From Acidimicrobiia bacterium (GTDB lineage: Bacteria > Actinomycetota > Acidimicrobiia > Spongiisociales > JAENVV01), in contig JAENVV010000291.1 of NCBI GenBank assembly GCA_016650365.1, forward strand, positions 1-49,593: a DNA stretch of 49,593 nucleotides, written 5' to 3'. The notes below the pieces were generated by a model. The model did no database searches and was not told the origin of the DNA. It saw only the letters and a list, made by a program, of their open reading frames with translations. Shown one piece after another: positions 8,601 to 16,823 of this stretch. How positions within the stretch are numbered: position 1 is the first letter of the stretch; every line of letters begins with the position of its first letter. Position numbers and translations under genes: made by a program.

Positions 8601-9016
8601 CTGGAATGAGCCCGGAAGAGGCTTCGGCAGCCGAACGGTGGGCCACCGGTATCTCGGTAAATCATCCGGTCATGTTTATCCGGGAATGGTTGGTCGAACA
8701 GGGATGCTGGACGACGGCTGAGGCTCTTGCCAGACAGAAGCATGGGGTGATCGTCAGGATTGGTGGCATTGTCACCCATCGGCAACGACCCGGCACGGCG
8801 TCAGGGGTCATCTTCTTCAACCTGGAGGACGAGACCGGTCTGCTGAATGTGGTGGTTCTACCTGATGTATGGGCGGCCAACCACCTCATTGCTCGCCGGA
8901 ACCCTGGTCTGGTCATTGACGGAGTCTTGGAGTACCGGGACGGAGTAACCAATTTGGTGGCGAGATCATTCACCCCGTTTCCGACCCTCCACACCAAGTC
9001 ACGAAACTTCCGCTGA
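5681..9016 (+). CDS. dnaE2: error-prone DNA polymerase III alpha subunit DnaE2
   Basis: SOS-induced C-family polymerase for translesion synthesis. 1111 residues, normal for DnaE2. Order seen: PHP domain (YAELHAHTNFSFLDGAS at 6-20, VTDHHGFYG, ELTHHRMPEDD), polymerase core with catalytic aspartates in PDIDLDLEADRREEVIQ, GIHSGGMVI, third aspartate in VKFDLLGLGML, FQIESRAQMATLPR, VALIRPGPIQG, and a C-terminal OB fold (VTHRQRPGTASG, NLEDETGLLNVV) ending KSRNFR. These are DnaE2 rather than DnaE1 signatures. The nucleotide-binding loop reads CQIRGSGGDSAIC, where DnaE2 usually has CQGRGSAANSAVC. GTG 5681 is given as start; ATG 5690 (MDYAEL) is an equal candidate. The usual partners imuA and imuB are not in the window. 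Confidence 0.95.
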   Translation: MSDMDYAELHAHTNFSFLDGASHPHELVEKAAELGYTALAVTDHHGFYGAAHVANAAKEFGMPIVYGTEIGLPAFGEKTEDAPFVDAEAWDLDRAPELLLFDLDQPRRGRTKRMHGTKPTVPLLTDHLVLLATGPAGYGDISKLVSTAQFRGEKDRPEYAWEDLATAAESGNIIALTGCWQGAVPRSAQAGDLSGAMTEAGHLRELFGERMYLELTHHRMPEDDIRNDVLAEVGARLGLATIATNNVHYDSRNKADLSEVLAAVAGRRTLGVNDGFRPATDERHLKTPAEMEARFRRYPGAVGRAGELGADLAFDLDLIAPELPDFPMPGHFRSEMEFLRHLTLEGARQVYSDGSGGIDPRALSRLEHELGVIDRLNFPGYFLIVWDIVQFARSRDIYCQIRGSGGDSAICRCIGLTQVDPIRLNLPFERFLSEERGRAPDIDLDLEADRREEVIQYCYRRYGRERAAMVANVVTYRARSVLRDVAKTFGFTQAQVDGLSKYIDTRNPAKLRLEAPLPEGLTADQIYDVCWRLDGFPRHMGIHSGGMVIADRPLWQVVPLEWGRMEGRSILQWDKESCGMIGIVKFDLLGLGMLNALHLAVDGIREMHGVSIDLATIEQEPAIYESLTAADTVGLFQIESRAQMATLPRMKPKTFYDLAVEVALIRPGPIQGHSVHPYLRRRNGEEPVRYPHPLAEPVLAKTLGVPIFQEQLMELARVCAGFDPGQCDRLRQAMTHKRSEQAMEKLKAEVYEGMVGQGVVGAAADEIWEKLQGFGSFGFPESHSVSFAYIVYMSAWLRYHWPAEYLAGLLNAQPMGFYSPNSLVHDSQRHGVVVNQPDINRSWHDCSIEVEDADPDDIVTFLGKSWRRGRGPVDDPIRMAVSLRIGLRYVRNLGDAEITRIEAARQIGGPFSSPEELAHRTGLGVGAFEALAVSGALVSIGLGKRDGLWAAGALADIGPERLPLAPGVEAPTLPGMSPEEASAAERWATGISVNHPVMFIREWLVEQGCWTTAEALARQKHGVIVRIGGIVTHRQRPGTASGVIFFNLEDETGLLNVVVLPDVWAANHLIARRNPGLVIDGVLEYRDGVTNLVARSFTPFPTLHTKSRNFR

Positions 9017-9028
9017 GGACCGTCAGCG
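9011..9028. terminator. small hairpin shared by convergent dnaE2 and molybdopterin reductase ends
   Basis: CGCTGA at 9011-9016 pairs with TCAGCG at 9023-9028 around a six-base loop. The arms contain the stop codons of both convergent genes. There is no T-run, so a terminator role is tentative. Confidence 0.3.
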
Positions 9029-11317
9029 AGGCGCGAACGCAGGTCCCGAGTATGGGTCCGGCGTGGGGGCACTCAGACTCTTTTCCACTTCGACGAGACA
9101 GCTTTGGGCGACCGGGCCCTGGGCGAGACCCGAAGTGCCTTCGTCGCGGGTGAGCACGTTCGGGTTGCCATGGCGGCACGCCGAACCAGGGGTTGCCGGA
9201 TCGACCGGGTCATACCAGGCTCCGGTGGGCAGTTCCACCACTCCGGGACGGATACGGTCCGAAACTTCGATCCCGACGTAGCAAGTCCCCCGGTCGTTGA
9301 ATACTCTGGCTGTGTCTCCGTCCGACAGCCCGCGGGCCGTGGCATCAGACGAATGCATCCGCATACGCTCGCGTCCGTCGATCTTGCGGTTGGTGCTCGT
9401 GACGCCATGGTCGAGTTGGGAGTGGAGTCGTCCGGGCGGTTGGTTGGAAATGAGTTGCAGCGGGAAGCGAGTGACCGCTCCCAGCCACTCCTTTGGTTCA
9501 AGGAATGTCGGATGGGCCGGGCAGTCTTCGTAGCCAAACGATGCCAGGGTGGACGAGTACAGCTCGATCTTGCCCGACGGGGTAGGAAGGGGATTGGCAT
9601 CCGGGTCGCTCCGGAAGTCCCTCAGCAAGACCTTGAGCGCTTCCGGGGTCTCAGGATGCTGCACGTGGCCTTCGTGGACGAATTCCTCATAGGAGGGATA
9701 CTCGGGAAACTCCTCCCTGAAGGAGTCGTAGAAGTGCCTGATCCAACCGCGGGCGGTCCTACCTTCGGTGAACGGCTCCTTGGCTCCGAGCCGGGCGGCG
9801 AGATCGGAGAATATGTCGTAATCATCTCTCGCTTCGCCGACTGGCTCGATAATAGGTTCCATCGCAAACAGAAAGTCTTCACGTGGCGATCCGCCAATGT
9901 CGTAACGCTCCAGAGGGGTGGTGGAGGGAAACACGATGTCGGCCCGTTTGGCCGTGGCAGTCCAAAACGGTTCGTGGACGATCACGGTTGGGGGGATCTG
10001 CCAGGCCGCGTTCAGACGGTTGAGATCCTGATGGTGGTGGAATGGGTTGCCACCTGCCCAATACACGATCTCGATATGCGGGTAGGTGCGGTCTTCGCCG
10101 TTGTACGTGTATCGTCCGCCGGGTTTCTCGAGAAGGTCGGCGATCCGGGCGACCGGAATGAACTCGTCAACCGGGTTGGGTCCTCGTTCGAGCGATGGGA
10201 AAGGTCGCCGGGTCACCCCATTTCCAATCGAGGCCACTGCCCCGTAACCCAGACCGAACCCGCCGCCGGGTAGGCCGATCTGGCCGATGACCGAGGCGAG
10301 AGCGATGAGCGTCCACCAGGTCTGCTCCCCGTAGTCTGCGCGCTGAACGCCCCAGGCGATATTCAGCATCGATCGTGAACCGGCCAGGTCTCGCGCCAAC
10401 GACCGAATACGATCGGCGTCCAGGTCGGCGATTGCCGATGCCCAGGATGCCGACTTGGCCACCCCGTCGGTTTCGCCGGTCAGGTAGGCACGAAGTCGCG
10501 GCCATCCTTCGCAGTAGCGATGCAAGAATGCCTTGTCGGCCAGTCCTTCTTCGACAAGCGTGTGCATCATTCCCAGCATGATTGCCACATCGGTGCCAGG
10601 GCGAGGGGCCAGCCACTCCGCGTCAAGCTCATCCATGAGGTCATCGCGAATCGGTGAGATGTTCACGAATCGGGTACCCCGATCCTTCGCTTGGTCCAAC
10701 CACCCTCGCAACGTGTGGCGCCCCATGCCGCCATTCTGAATCTGGGCGTTCTTCATGGGGATGCCGCCAAACGACACCATCAGCTCGCAATGTTCGGCGA
10801 TGATCGACATTGAGGTGTGTTCCTGTTGCAGGTCCCAGTAGTTGTAGCCAACGACGTGGGGAACGATCACTTCTCCGGCCGCGTGACTGTACGTGTCACG
10901 CTTGGACGTGTACCCGCCGATGGTCGTGAGAAACCGATGAAGTTGGCTTTGGGCATGGTGGAACCTGCCGGCGCTCGACCACCCGTACGAGCCACCGAAG
11001 ATCGCCTGGTTACCGTGGTCGGTGCGAACCCGGTCGAGTTCAGCAGCCGCCAAATCAAGTGCCGTCTCCCAATCCACCTCGATGAATGGATCAACCCCCC
11101 TGAGGTGACCGCGGGTGCCGGGACCTCCCTCAAGCCAGCTCTTGCGGATGGAGGGATGGAGCACCCTGCTTCTCGTCACTGCCTCGAGTGAAGCCCCGAT
11201 CGGTGACGGATCGGGATCCTTGGCGAACGGTCGAACCCCGGTGACATTGATTCCATCGCTGTCAACATCGAATGCACCCCAATGGGTGACGGTTGTTTTG
11301 GATGCCATGGCGTCCAT
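9023..11317 (-). CDS. molybdopterin oxidoreductase, BisC/TorA (DMSO reductase) type
   Basis: Molybdenum bis-MGD enzyme that reduces an S- or N-oxide, such as biotin or methionine sulfoxide. About 764 residues. Seen: family N-terminus THWGAF followed by PFAKDPDPSP, the molybdenum-ligand region GGSYGWSSAGRFHHAQ with the serine typical of this branch, YWAGGNPFHHHQDLNR, VVHEPFWTATAKRADIVFPSTT, LYSSTLASFGY and a C-terminal MGD-binding domain (HGNPNVLTRDEGTSGLAQG). No N-terminal Fe-S cysteines and no twin-arginine signal are present, so it should be cytoplasmic like BisC. Start chosen at ATG 11317; ATG 11308 is also possible, and neither has a clear ribosome site. No TorC-like partner is nearby. 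Confidence 0.9.
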   Translation of the reverse strand: MDAMASKTTVTHWGAFDVDSDGINVTGVRPFAKDPDPSPIGASLEAVTRSRVLHPSIRKSWLEGGPGTRGHLRGVDPFIEVDWETALDLAAAELDRVRTDHGNQAIFGGSYGWSSAGRFHHAQSQLHRFLTTIGGYTSKRDTYSHAAGEVIVPHVVGYNYWDLQQEHTSMSIIAEHCELMVSFGGIPMKNAQIQNGGMGRHTLRGWLDQAKDRGTRFVNISPIRDDLMDELDAEWLAPRPGTDVAIMLGMMHTLVEEGLADKAFLHRYCEGWPRLRAYLTGETDGVAKSASWASAIADLDADRIRSLARDLAGSRSMLNIAWGVQRADYGEQTWWTLIALASVIGQIGLPGGGFGLGYGAVASIGNGVTRRPFPSLERGPNPVDEFIPVARIADLLEKPGGRYTYNGEDRTYPHIEIVYWAGGNPFHHHQDLNRLNAAWQIPPTVIVHEPFWTATAKRADIVFPSTTPLERYDIGGSPREDFLFAMEPIIEPVGEARDDYDIFSDLAARLGAKEPFTEGRTARGWIRHFYDSFREEFPEYPSYEEFVHEGHVQHPETPEALKVLLRDFRSDPDANPLPTPSGKIELYSSTLASFGYEDCPAHPTFLEPKEWLGAVTRFPLQLISNQPPGRLHSQLDHGVTSTNRKIDGRERMRMHSSDATARGLSDGDTARVFNDRGTCYVGIEVSDRIRPGVVELPTGAWYDPVDPATPGSACRHGNPNVLTRDEGTSGLAQGPVAQSCLVEVEKSLSAPTPDPYSGPAFAPR

Positions 11318-11357
11318 ACTGGTCGATTGCCTAGGGACCCGCACAACATTTGCGAGT

Positions 11358-11363
11358 TAGGCT
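11358..11363 (+). promoter_or_regulatory. candidate -10 hexamer TAGGCT for MFS gene
   Basis: TAGGCT is followed by seven bases and the ATG at 11371. Leaderless transcription is predicted; it also argues for this ATG over an in-frame TTG at 11350. Confidence 0.5.
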
Positions 11364-11370
11364 CGGACCG

Positions 11371-12582
11371 ATGGCCTACTCGAATCGGCGCATCGTGGTC
11401 GGGTTCTCCACCGTCATCGTGGTCGCCTTTGGCTCGATCTTGTACGGGTTCAGCGTGTTTGTCACCGATCGCGCCGCCGGGGCGGATTTCTCGACCACCG
11501 TACTCTCCCTCGGCATCACGGGGGCCGGGATTGCCTCGGCTCTCGTGGCCAGGCCGCTTGGTCGGTATATGGACGCTCACGGGGTCCGCGGTGTCATCGT
11601 CCTCGGGTCTGCCCTGGCATGTGCGGGGATGGTGGCGTTTTCTTTTTCTACCGAATCGTGGCAGGTGTTCGCGGCTTGGTGGGTTCTTATAGGTCCCGCC
11701 ACTGCGGCGGTCTACTACGAGCCGTCAATGGTCGGCATTGCAGGATGGATCGCTCCGATCAGCCAACCGAAGGCATACGGGGCGTTGACGCTGATTGGTG
11801 GTCTGGCTGGGGCGATCTTCATTCCGTTGACCGAACGGTTGGTATCGGCTTTCGGCTGGCGGCCAACGGCGCAGATCCTTGGAGTGGCCATCTTCCTCAC
11901 GGCCCTGATCGCGGGATGGTTGGCTATTCCGGGCGGGACCGGAGCGTTTGGGGCGCACGCCAGTCCGATCCCGGCCGGCATCCGTTCCTTGCTCGCCGAC
12001 CGTCGGTTTGTGTACTTCACGATGGCCCTGCTGCTCGCCTATCTGTCCGTGCAGGGCCTGGTTGCCCACCGCGTCGACCGATTCACCGAAGCGGGATTTC
12101 CCCTGTCAGTGGTCGCCCTCTGGGCGGGCCTCGCCTCGGTCATTTCAATGCCAGGACGCTATGTTGCCCCCCTGCTGGTCGGCCGGATCAGGGCCACCGT
12201 CATGACGGGTGGCGTTTTCGGGGTGCTGGCGATCGCCATACTCGTCGCGATACCAGGTAATTCAAACGTTTCGATGGTTGGCCACTTTGTCCTGTTCGGC
12301 ATTGCGTTTGGCGCCATCACACCCTTGCGAGCCATGGTGATGACCAAGTGGTATGCGGGAAGCGAGTACGGAGAGATCTCGGGTACGCAGTCGTCGGTGA
12401 TCTTCTTTGTGGCTGCATTCGGTGCTACGGTCGTTGGGCTTGCCAGAGATCTAACCGGCTCGTATGTCCCCGTTCTCTTGGTGCTCACCGGTGCCGTCGG
12501 CCTGGCGGCCCTCCTGACTGTTGCTGCGGGGCGGGCCGACGATCGCCTCCAAGAAGACAGATCCATGTCAAACCGGTCCTGA
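11371..12582 (+). CDS. major facilitator superfamily transporter
   Basis: Inner-membrane secondary transporter, 403 residues, with about twelve hydrophobic segments in two halves. After segment 2 the loop ARPLGRYMDAHGVRG corresponds to the MFS motif GxLaDrxGxr. The overall shape resembles the oxalate/formate antiporter-like group of MFS (AYGALTLIGGLAGAIFIPL), but no substrate can be named. It is divergent from the molybdopterin oxidoreductase across about 50 bases and is followed after 17 bases by the nuclease-like gene. Confidence 0.9.
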   Translation: MAYSNRRIVVGFSTVIVVAFGSILYGFSVFVTDRAAGADFSTTVLSLGITGAGIASALVARPLGRYMDAHGVRGVIVLGSALACAGMVAFSFSTESWQVFAAWWVLIGPATAAVYYEPSMVGIAGWIAPISQPKAYGALTLIGGLAGAIFIPLTERLVSAFGWRPTAQILGVAIFLTALIAGWLAIPGGTGAFGAHASPIPAGIRSLLADRRFVYFTMALLLAYLSVQGLVAHRVDRFTEAGFPLSVVALWAGLASVISMPGRYVAPLLVGRIRATVMTGGVFGVLAIAILVAIPGNSNVSMVGHFVLFGIAFGAITPLRAMVMTKWYAGSEYGEISGTQSSVIFFVAAFGATVVGLARDLTGSYVPVLLVLTGAVGLAALLTVAAGRADDRLQEDRSMSNRS

Positions 12583-12599
12583 CCTGCCAGGATGCGCGC

Positions 12600-13280
12600 A
12601 TGGCAGGGTTCGGCACGCTCAACGAGAAATCATTGCACGCCCAGTTGAAGCAGTGGTATTCCGAACCGGGTGATCAGTTTGAGGTACCGCTCGGTGGTTT
12701 CATCATCGACATGGTGCGTGGCGATGAACTCATCGAGATCCAAACCCGCAATTTCTCGGCCATGCGTTCCAAGTTGGATCGGCTCACCGAGGACTATTCG
12801 GTCACCGTTGTGCATCCGATCGCCATCACGAAATGGTTGAACAAGCTCAGTGAACCCCCGACGAAGCCTCGTCGATCCCCGAAGCGAGGCCACATTTTTG
12901 ATGTGTTTGGCGAGGTCGTGTATCTCCCACACCTCATCAATCGGTCCAACTTGACCATTGAGGTGGTTCTCATTGAGGAACAGGAGGATCGGGCGTTTGA
13001 TGCGAAGAAGGAACGTCGCCGTCGGCGAGGCTGGGTGACGCAAGAGCGGCGTCTCCTGCGGGTCCTCGACACCCATCGGTTTGAGTCGGTGGGCGACTTT
13101 GTCGACTTGCTTCCGGTTCTCCCTGGAGAATTCACCACGGCAGATCTCGCCGATCGGGCCTCTGTGTCGCGAAGGTCGGCCCAACAAGCCGCCTATTGCC
13201 TTCGGAAGATGGATGCGATCACCATTACCGGAAAGCAAGGTAACGCGACGGTCTACAAGATCGCCCCAGACCCGACTTGA
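12600..13280 (+). CDS. PD-(D/E)XK-like nuclease domain plus winged helix, unknown
   Basis: I do not recognise a named family with certainty. The 226 residues begin MAGFGTLNEKSLHAQLKQWY. FIIDMVRGDELIEIQTRNFS near 38-57 has the strand-turn-strand pattern of PD-(D/E)XK enzymes, with D41, E50 and a Gln (ExQ) where Lys is common. A very basic stretch (KKERRRRRGW) near 138-147 follows. The C-terminal 60 residues look like a winged helix (FTTADLADRASVSRRSAQQAAYCLRKM). This suggests a DNA-acting protein, by inference. ATG 12600 is chosen because the frame upstream overlaps the MFS gene; CCAGGA lies just ahead as a weak ribosome site. Confidence 0.8.
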   Translation: MAGFGTLNEKSLHAQLKQWYSEPGDQFEVPLGGFIIDMVRGDELIEIQTRNFSAMRSKLDRLTEDYSVTVVHPIAITKWLNKLSEPPTKPRRSPKRGHIFDVFGEVVYLPHLINRSNLTIEVVLIEEQEDRAFDAKKERRRRRGWVTQERRLLRVLDTHRFESVGDFVDLLPVLPGEFTTADLADRASVSRRSAQQAAYCLRKMDAITITGKQGNATVYKIAPDPT

Positions 13281-13296
13281 CTGTGGTCCGGACGGG

Positions 13297-14898
13297 TTAG
13301 AAATTGGCTTGGGCGTCCTCGTCATCGGTCGCCCAAGCGGCGTCTTCTGGATGACTGTACGACTCGTGCCCGGGGGAACCGTCCTTCAGCACCGATGGAG
13401 GAACCGCCTCGTCTGGATTGGCGAATACCTCGGATCCCTGGGCTGCTTCTTCGGCCGTTCCATGGAACGAGAATGTCCTTTCGAACACTTCCACCCCCTC
13501 GGCGTCTTCGATGGCTCGGTCAAAGAATGGGTCGGTGGGAGGGTCAGCCGGGCGGGCCGGGGCAGGATACGGGATGGCTTTGAGATGGAGGGCAAACCAA
13601 TCGCCAGCCAGTTCGCCGACCTTCGCAAGTGTTCCCGGCTCCTCGAAGAGGTGGGTGGCGCCGTCAACCACGATCAAGTCGCTTTCACATCGAATCTCCG
13701 CCATGGCATCGGTATTGAGCTTGAGCACGGTCTGGTCGTTGCCTCCCACGATCAGGCGCGTCGGAGAAGTTACCTGCCCGAGTCGTTCCGCGGCGAGGTC
13801 AGGTCGACCACCGCGTGAAACGATGGCAGCGATTCGCATTCCCGGTTCAGTCGACGCCCACAAAGCGGCGGCTGCGCCCGTGCTTGCACCGAAGTAGCCG
13901 ACGGGCAGTCGGCGGGTGTCAGGTTGTGAAGTGAGCCAGATGGTGACGGCCACCAGACGGGTCCCCAGGAGTTCAATGTCGAAAACGTTGTTGCGGTTTT
14001 GCTCCTCCTCGGCAGTCAAGAGGTCAAACAGCAAGGTGGTAAATCCGGCCCTGTTGAGGCTTTCGGCAACGAAACGGTTCCGACGGCTCAGGCGGCTACT
14101 GCCACTTCCGTGGGCGAACACCACGACCCCGACAGATTGTGCGGGCGCGGTGAGCTGCCCCTCAAGGGTGACTGGTCCGGCCGGGATCTGAATCTCTTTG
14201 AACATGTCGGCGGTCTTGGAAGCGGCCGGATCATGAGGTCTGCTTCCAGAGGCCGATGGGTCCCTGTTGCGATCGAGGCAGGCGAGTACCTCGGTGTCGG
14301 GGATTTGGGAGAAGTCTTCGTACCATTGGCCAATTGACTGAAAGTCCCACGGTGTCTCCAGGCAGATGAATTCGTCTGCAACGTCTTTCAGGTCGAGCGT
14401 CCAGCCGGGTGGGGCAACCGGCACGGCCAGCACGATGCGGGAGGCTCCGTGAGCCTTGGCGACCTGACAGGCCGCCCGTGCGGTGGACCCCGTTGCTACT
14501 CCATCATCGACTACGACAGCAACGCGACCCTCAAGAGGAAGACGCGGCCAAACATCACGTAGGCGTTGGTCCCGTCGTTCAAGTTCTGCCCGTTCGTGAG
14601 CTTCCACATTGTCGAACTCATGCTTGGTCACGGCTGCCATATCGACAATCGCGGAGTTGACGATTCGAATCCCATCTTCACCGATGGCTCCCATCCCCAC
14701 CTCCGGTTGGAAGGGCACGCCCAGCTTGCGCACCACGATGATGTCGAGCGGGACGTCGAGTCGCTGGGCGACTTCGAATGCGACCGGAACGCCTCCACGG
14801 GGCAGGCCGAGGATCACGAGGTCTTGGTGTCGGAGGTGCTCTAGTTGGCTGGCGAGGCGTTTGCCCGCCTCAGATCGGTTGTTGAATGGGACCCGCAT
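13297..14898 (-). CDS. phosphoribosyltransferase / dienelactone hydrolase-like fusion
   Basis: Two enzyme domains in one 533-residue chain. Residues 1-210 form a type I phosphoribosyltransferase with LGLPRGGVPVA at 30-40 and the PRPP loop VVVDDGVATGSTA at 128-140. Residues 235-440 form an alpha/beta hydrolase: FAHGSGSS at 261-268, nucleophile S339 in FGASTG, D388 in VGGNDQ and H416 in GATHLF. Such fusions are known in actinobacteria, for example in mycobacteria, with unproven substrates. Residues 441-533 are a proline-rich then acidic tail with no recognised domain. The ATG at 14898 is preceded by GAGAGGAG at good spacing, which rules out the longer open frame. Confidence 0.9.
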   Translation of the reverse strand: MRVPFNNRSEAGKRLASQLEHLRHQDLVILGLPRGGVPVAFEVAQRLDVPLDIIVVRKLGVPFQPEVGMGAIGEDGIRIVNSAIVDMAAVTKHEFDNVEAHERAELERRDQRLRDVWPRLPLEGRVAVVVDDGVATGSTARAACQVAKAHGASRIVLAVPVAPPGWTLDLKDVADEFICLETPWDFQSIGQWYEDFSQIPDTEVLACLDRNRDPSASGSRPHDPAASKTADMFKEIQIPAGPVTLEGQLTAPAQSVGVVVFAHGSGSSRLSRRNRFVAESLNRAGFTTLLFDLLTAEEEQNRNNVFDIELLGTRLVAVTIWLTSQPDTRRLPVGYFGASTGAAAALWASTEPGMRIAAIVSRGGRPDLAAERLGQVTSPTRLIVGGNDQTVLKLNTDAMAEIRCESDLIVVDGATHLFEEPGTLAKVGELAGDWFALHLKAIPYPAPARPADPPTDPFFDRAIEDAEGVEVFERTFSFHGTAEEAAQGSEVFANPDEAVPPSVLKDGSPGHESYSHPEDAAWATDDEDAQANF

Positions 14899-15012
14899 AG
14901 TCCAACTCCTCTCATGGCATCGGTAATCGTCTCGCTTTCTCGGGTGATGTGCCAGGGCCAATCGCCCCGACCGGGGGGGTACGGACGGGTTCAATGGAAC
15001 GCCGACGCGGGC

Positions 15013-15633
15013 CTAGTTGACGGTCGAGGCGAGAATCAACTGAGCCGCGTAGTAGAGCGGTAGCCCGATCAGCTTGTTTTCAAGGCCGGGAGCGACAAAC
15101 CGGTGACGAGCCACCGCCAGGTCTGAGAGATAAAACAGCGCCGCTCCGGCGTAGATGACGAGATTCGACGAACCGGCGGCCGCCACGAGCATGACGGAAA
15201 TGATCAGCATGTAGCCGAGTACCGGGTTTTGGAGGCGGCTGGTGACCCGCCAAAGCAGCCAGCGGCGTACCGCCAGGAATGCCACGACGGCTATGGCCGC
15301 TACGGGAACCACGACGGGGAGGTTGACCCCGGTGAACATGAATCCGGCGGCGTAGGCAAGGTGGGCGGCCGCGAACGCCACCAGACCGACCAGGAATTGG
15401 TTTTCGAATACGAGCATCACATCCCCGATGAACGACAGGCAGAGTCCCACCAGAATCAGGGTGCCCGGCAGGCTGGCTGGCAGGCCGCCGGCAATGGCGG
15501 ACCAGATGAACCCGAGCGAGGCCAGGGTTTTGAACATGAGTCGAGATCGGTTGTTCAGCTTCTCGGCAACGAGCAGCCCAATGAGGGCGAACCCGGTGAG
15601 CAAGACCGGAGTCGTGACGAAGGCTGAACTCAC
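15013..15633 (-). CDS. YhhN family membrane protein (lysoplasmalogenase-like)
   Basis: Integral membrane protein of 206 residues with about eight hydrophobic helices. The segment GTLILVGLCLSFIGDVMLVFE carries the conserved acidic residue of the YhhN/TMEM86 family, whose characterised member hydrolyses lysoplasmalogens. YLSDLAVARHRF and NKLIGLPLYYAAQLIL near the end also fit. The GTG start at 15633 overlaps the TGA of the upstream fusion gene (GTGA), so the two are co-translated. Family likely; enzymatic activity inferred. Confidence 0.85.
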   Translation of the reverse strand: MSSAFVTTPVLLTGFALIGLLVAEKLNNRSRLMFKTLASLGFIWSAIAGGLPASLPGTLILVGLCLSFIGDVMLVFENQFLVGLVAFAAAHLAYAAGFMFTGVNLPVVVPVAAIAVVAFLAVRRWLLWRVTSRLQNPVLGYMLIISVMLVAAAGSSNLVIYAGAALFYLSDLAVARHRFVAPGLENKLIGLPLYYAAQLILASTVN

Positions 15634-16796
15634 GACACCGCGGAAAGGGCGGCTCGCCACGCCTCCGAAGCCGGGTCGATGAGGCTCATGTGGTCTACCT
15701 CGTCGAACTCGTGATAGACCACCTGATCTCCCGCTTCGCGGGCTGCCCGGGTGTACGCCTGGCTTTGCTCGACAGGTACGCTCGTATCGGCTGTTCCGTG
15801 GGCGATGATCTGGTTGATGCCGACCGGCAAGAAGTCGATCGGCGAGGCCGCGCGGTACACGTTGGTATGTGTCTGCGCCGTGGCGAGGAAGTCGTCGACG
15901 ATCCCGTCGCTTAATGATCGGGCCTTGACGAGGTCGGTGACGGGAGCGAGACCGATCACGTCTGTGGCCCGTACAAGTGGGTCGGCCCCTAGCGAGTTGG
16001 TCGGTCGCCCGGCACGGGCACCCGCCCACAGGGCGAGCTGTCCTCCGGCAGAATGACCGACCAGAACCACCCTGGATAGGTCCAGGTCATGCGCGATTGA
16101 CAATTCGGCGAGGTGATCGATTGCCTGGGCGACATCGAAACCGGTGTTTGGCCACCCGCCTCCGGTGCTCAATCGCCGGTATTCGATGTTCCAGGTCGCC
16201 CATCCTGATCGGGTGGCGTCGATGGCCACTCGGTCCATGAGGTCCCGGGTCCATTGTGGACGCCAGAATCCGCCGTGGATGAACACCATGACGGGGCTCG
16301 CTGGGCCAGGCACCCGCAGGTCACCTATCTGATCGGGTTCTTGTCCATAGGCGATGGTCGTGGCCGGCATCGCCAGGTGGCTGGCCAGGTGGAAGATGGC
16401 GTCGCGATATCCATCGACCCCTCGCCCATAGATCGTGTATTCGCAGGCCGGACCAATGACCGAATTGGCCCGCCACGGTTCCCGTTCCTTGATGTTGGAT
16501 ATGTGTATTTCGACGCTTGGCACGGTGGCGTCGAGCAGGGCGTCGTGAAGCGCATATGAGTAGTGGGTGAGTGCCCCGGGGTTGATGACAATGCCATCGG
16601 CCCCCCGTTGTTGGATGGCGTCGATCAGGTCGCCCTCATGGTTTGATTGCATCGCGTCGAGTTCACAGTCGACCGATCTTGCCCAATCCCGGCACTGCTT
16701 CTCGACATCGGACAATGTGGTTGTCCCATATGTCTCGGCGTCGCGATACCCGAGGCGATTCAGATTTGGACCATTGATTAGCAGTATCTTTGCCAT
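15630..16796 (-). CDS. type II 3-dehydroquinate dehydratase fused to alpha/beta hydrolase
   Basis: Residues 1-142 are a complete AroQ-type dehydroquinase (shikimate pathway, dehydroquinate to dehydroshikimate). They contain LLINGPNLNRLG, Y23 in ETYGTTTL, QSNHEGDLIDAI at 50-61, INPGALTH at 71-78, EIHISNI at 96-102, R109 and YGRGVDGY. Residues 150-388 are an esterase-like alpha/beta hydrolase: oxyanion HGGFW at 174-178, nucleophile S249 in GHSAGG, D337 in HGTADTSV and H369 in EVDHMS, close to kynurenine formamidase or BD-FAE esterases. AroQ is normally a 140-150 residue stand-alone protein. The frame is uninterrupted. GAGAG lies before the ATG at 16796. No other aro gene is present. Confidence 0.92.
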   Translation of the reverse strand: MAKILLINGPNLNRLGYRDAETYGTTTLSDVEKQCRDWARSVDCELDAMQSNHEGDLIDAIQQRGADGIVINPGALTHYSYALHDALLDATVPSVEIHISNIKEREPWRANSVIGPACEYTIYGRGVDGYRDAIFHLASHLAMPATTIAYGQEPDQIGDLRVPGPASPVMVFIHGGFWRPQWTRDLMDRVAIDATRSGWATWNIEYRRLSTGGGWPNTGFDVAQAIDHLAELSIAHDLDLSRVVLVGHSAGGQLALWAGARAGRPTNSLGADPLVRATDVIGLAPVTDLVKARSLSDGIVDDFLATAQTHTNVYRAASPIDFLPVGINQIIAHGTADTSVPVEQSQAYTRAAREAGDQVVYHEFDEVDHMSLIDPASEAWRAALSAVS

Positions 16797-16823
16797 GTCA
16801 CTCTCGGAGGCTGTGTCGCAAGC

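Noticed and set aside
7556-8785. Long open frame (409 codons) antisense to dnaE2
   Set aside because: Shadow of dnaE2 coding in a high-GC genome; basic, low-complexity product with no domain.
9104-10273. Long open frame (389 codons) antisense to the molybdopterin oxidoreductase
   Set aside because: The minus strand carries clear family motifs across the whole span; the antisense product has none.
15634-16029. N-terminal extension of the YhhN protein inside the AroQ fusion gene
   Set aside because: Arginine-rich shadow sequence; the GTG at 15633 gives the proper membrane protein start.
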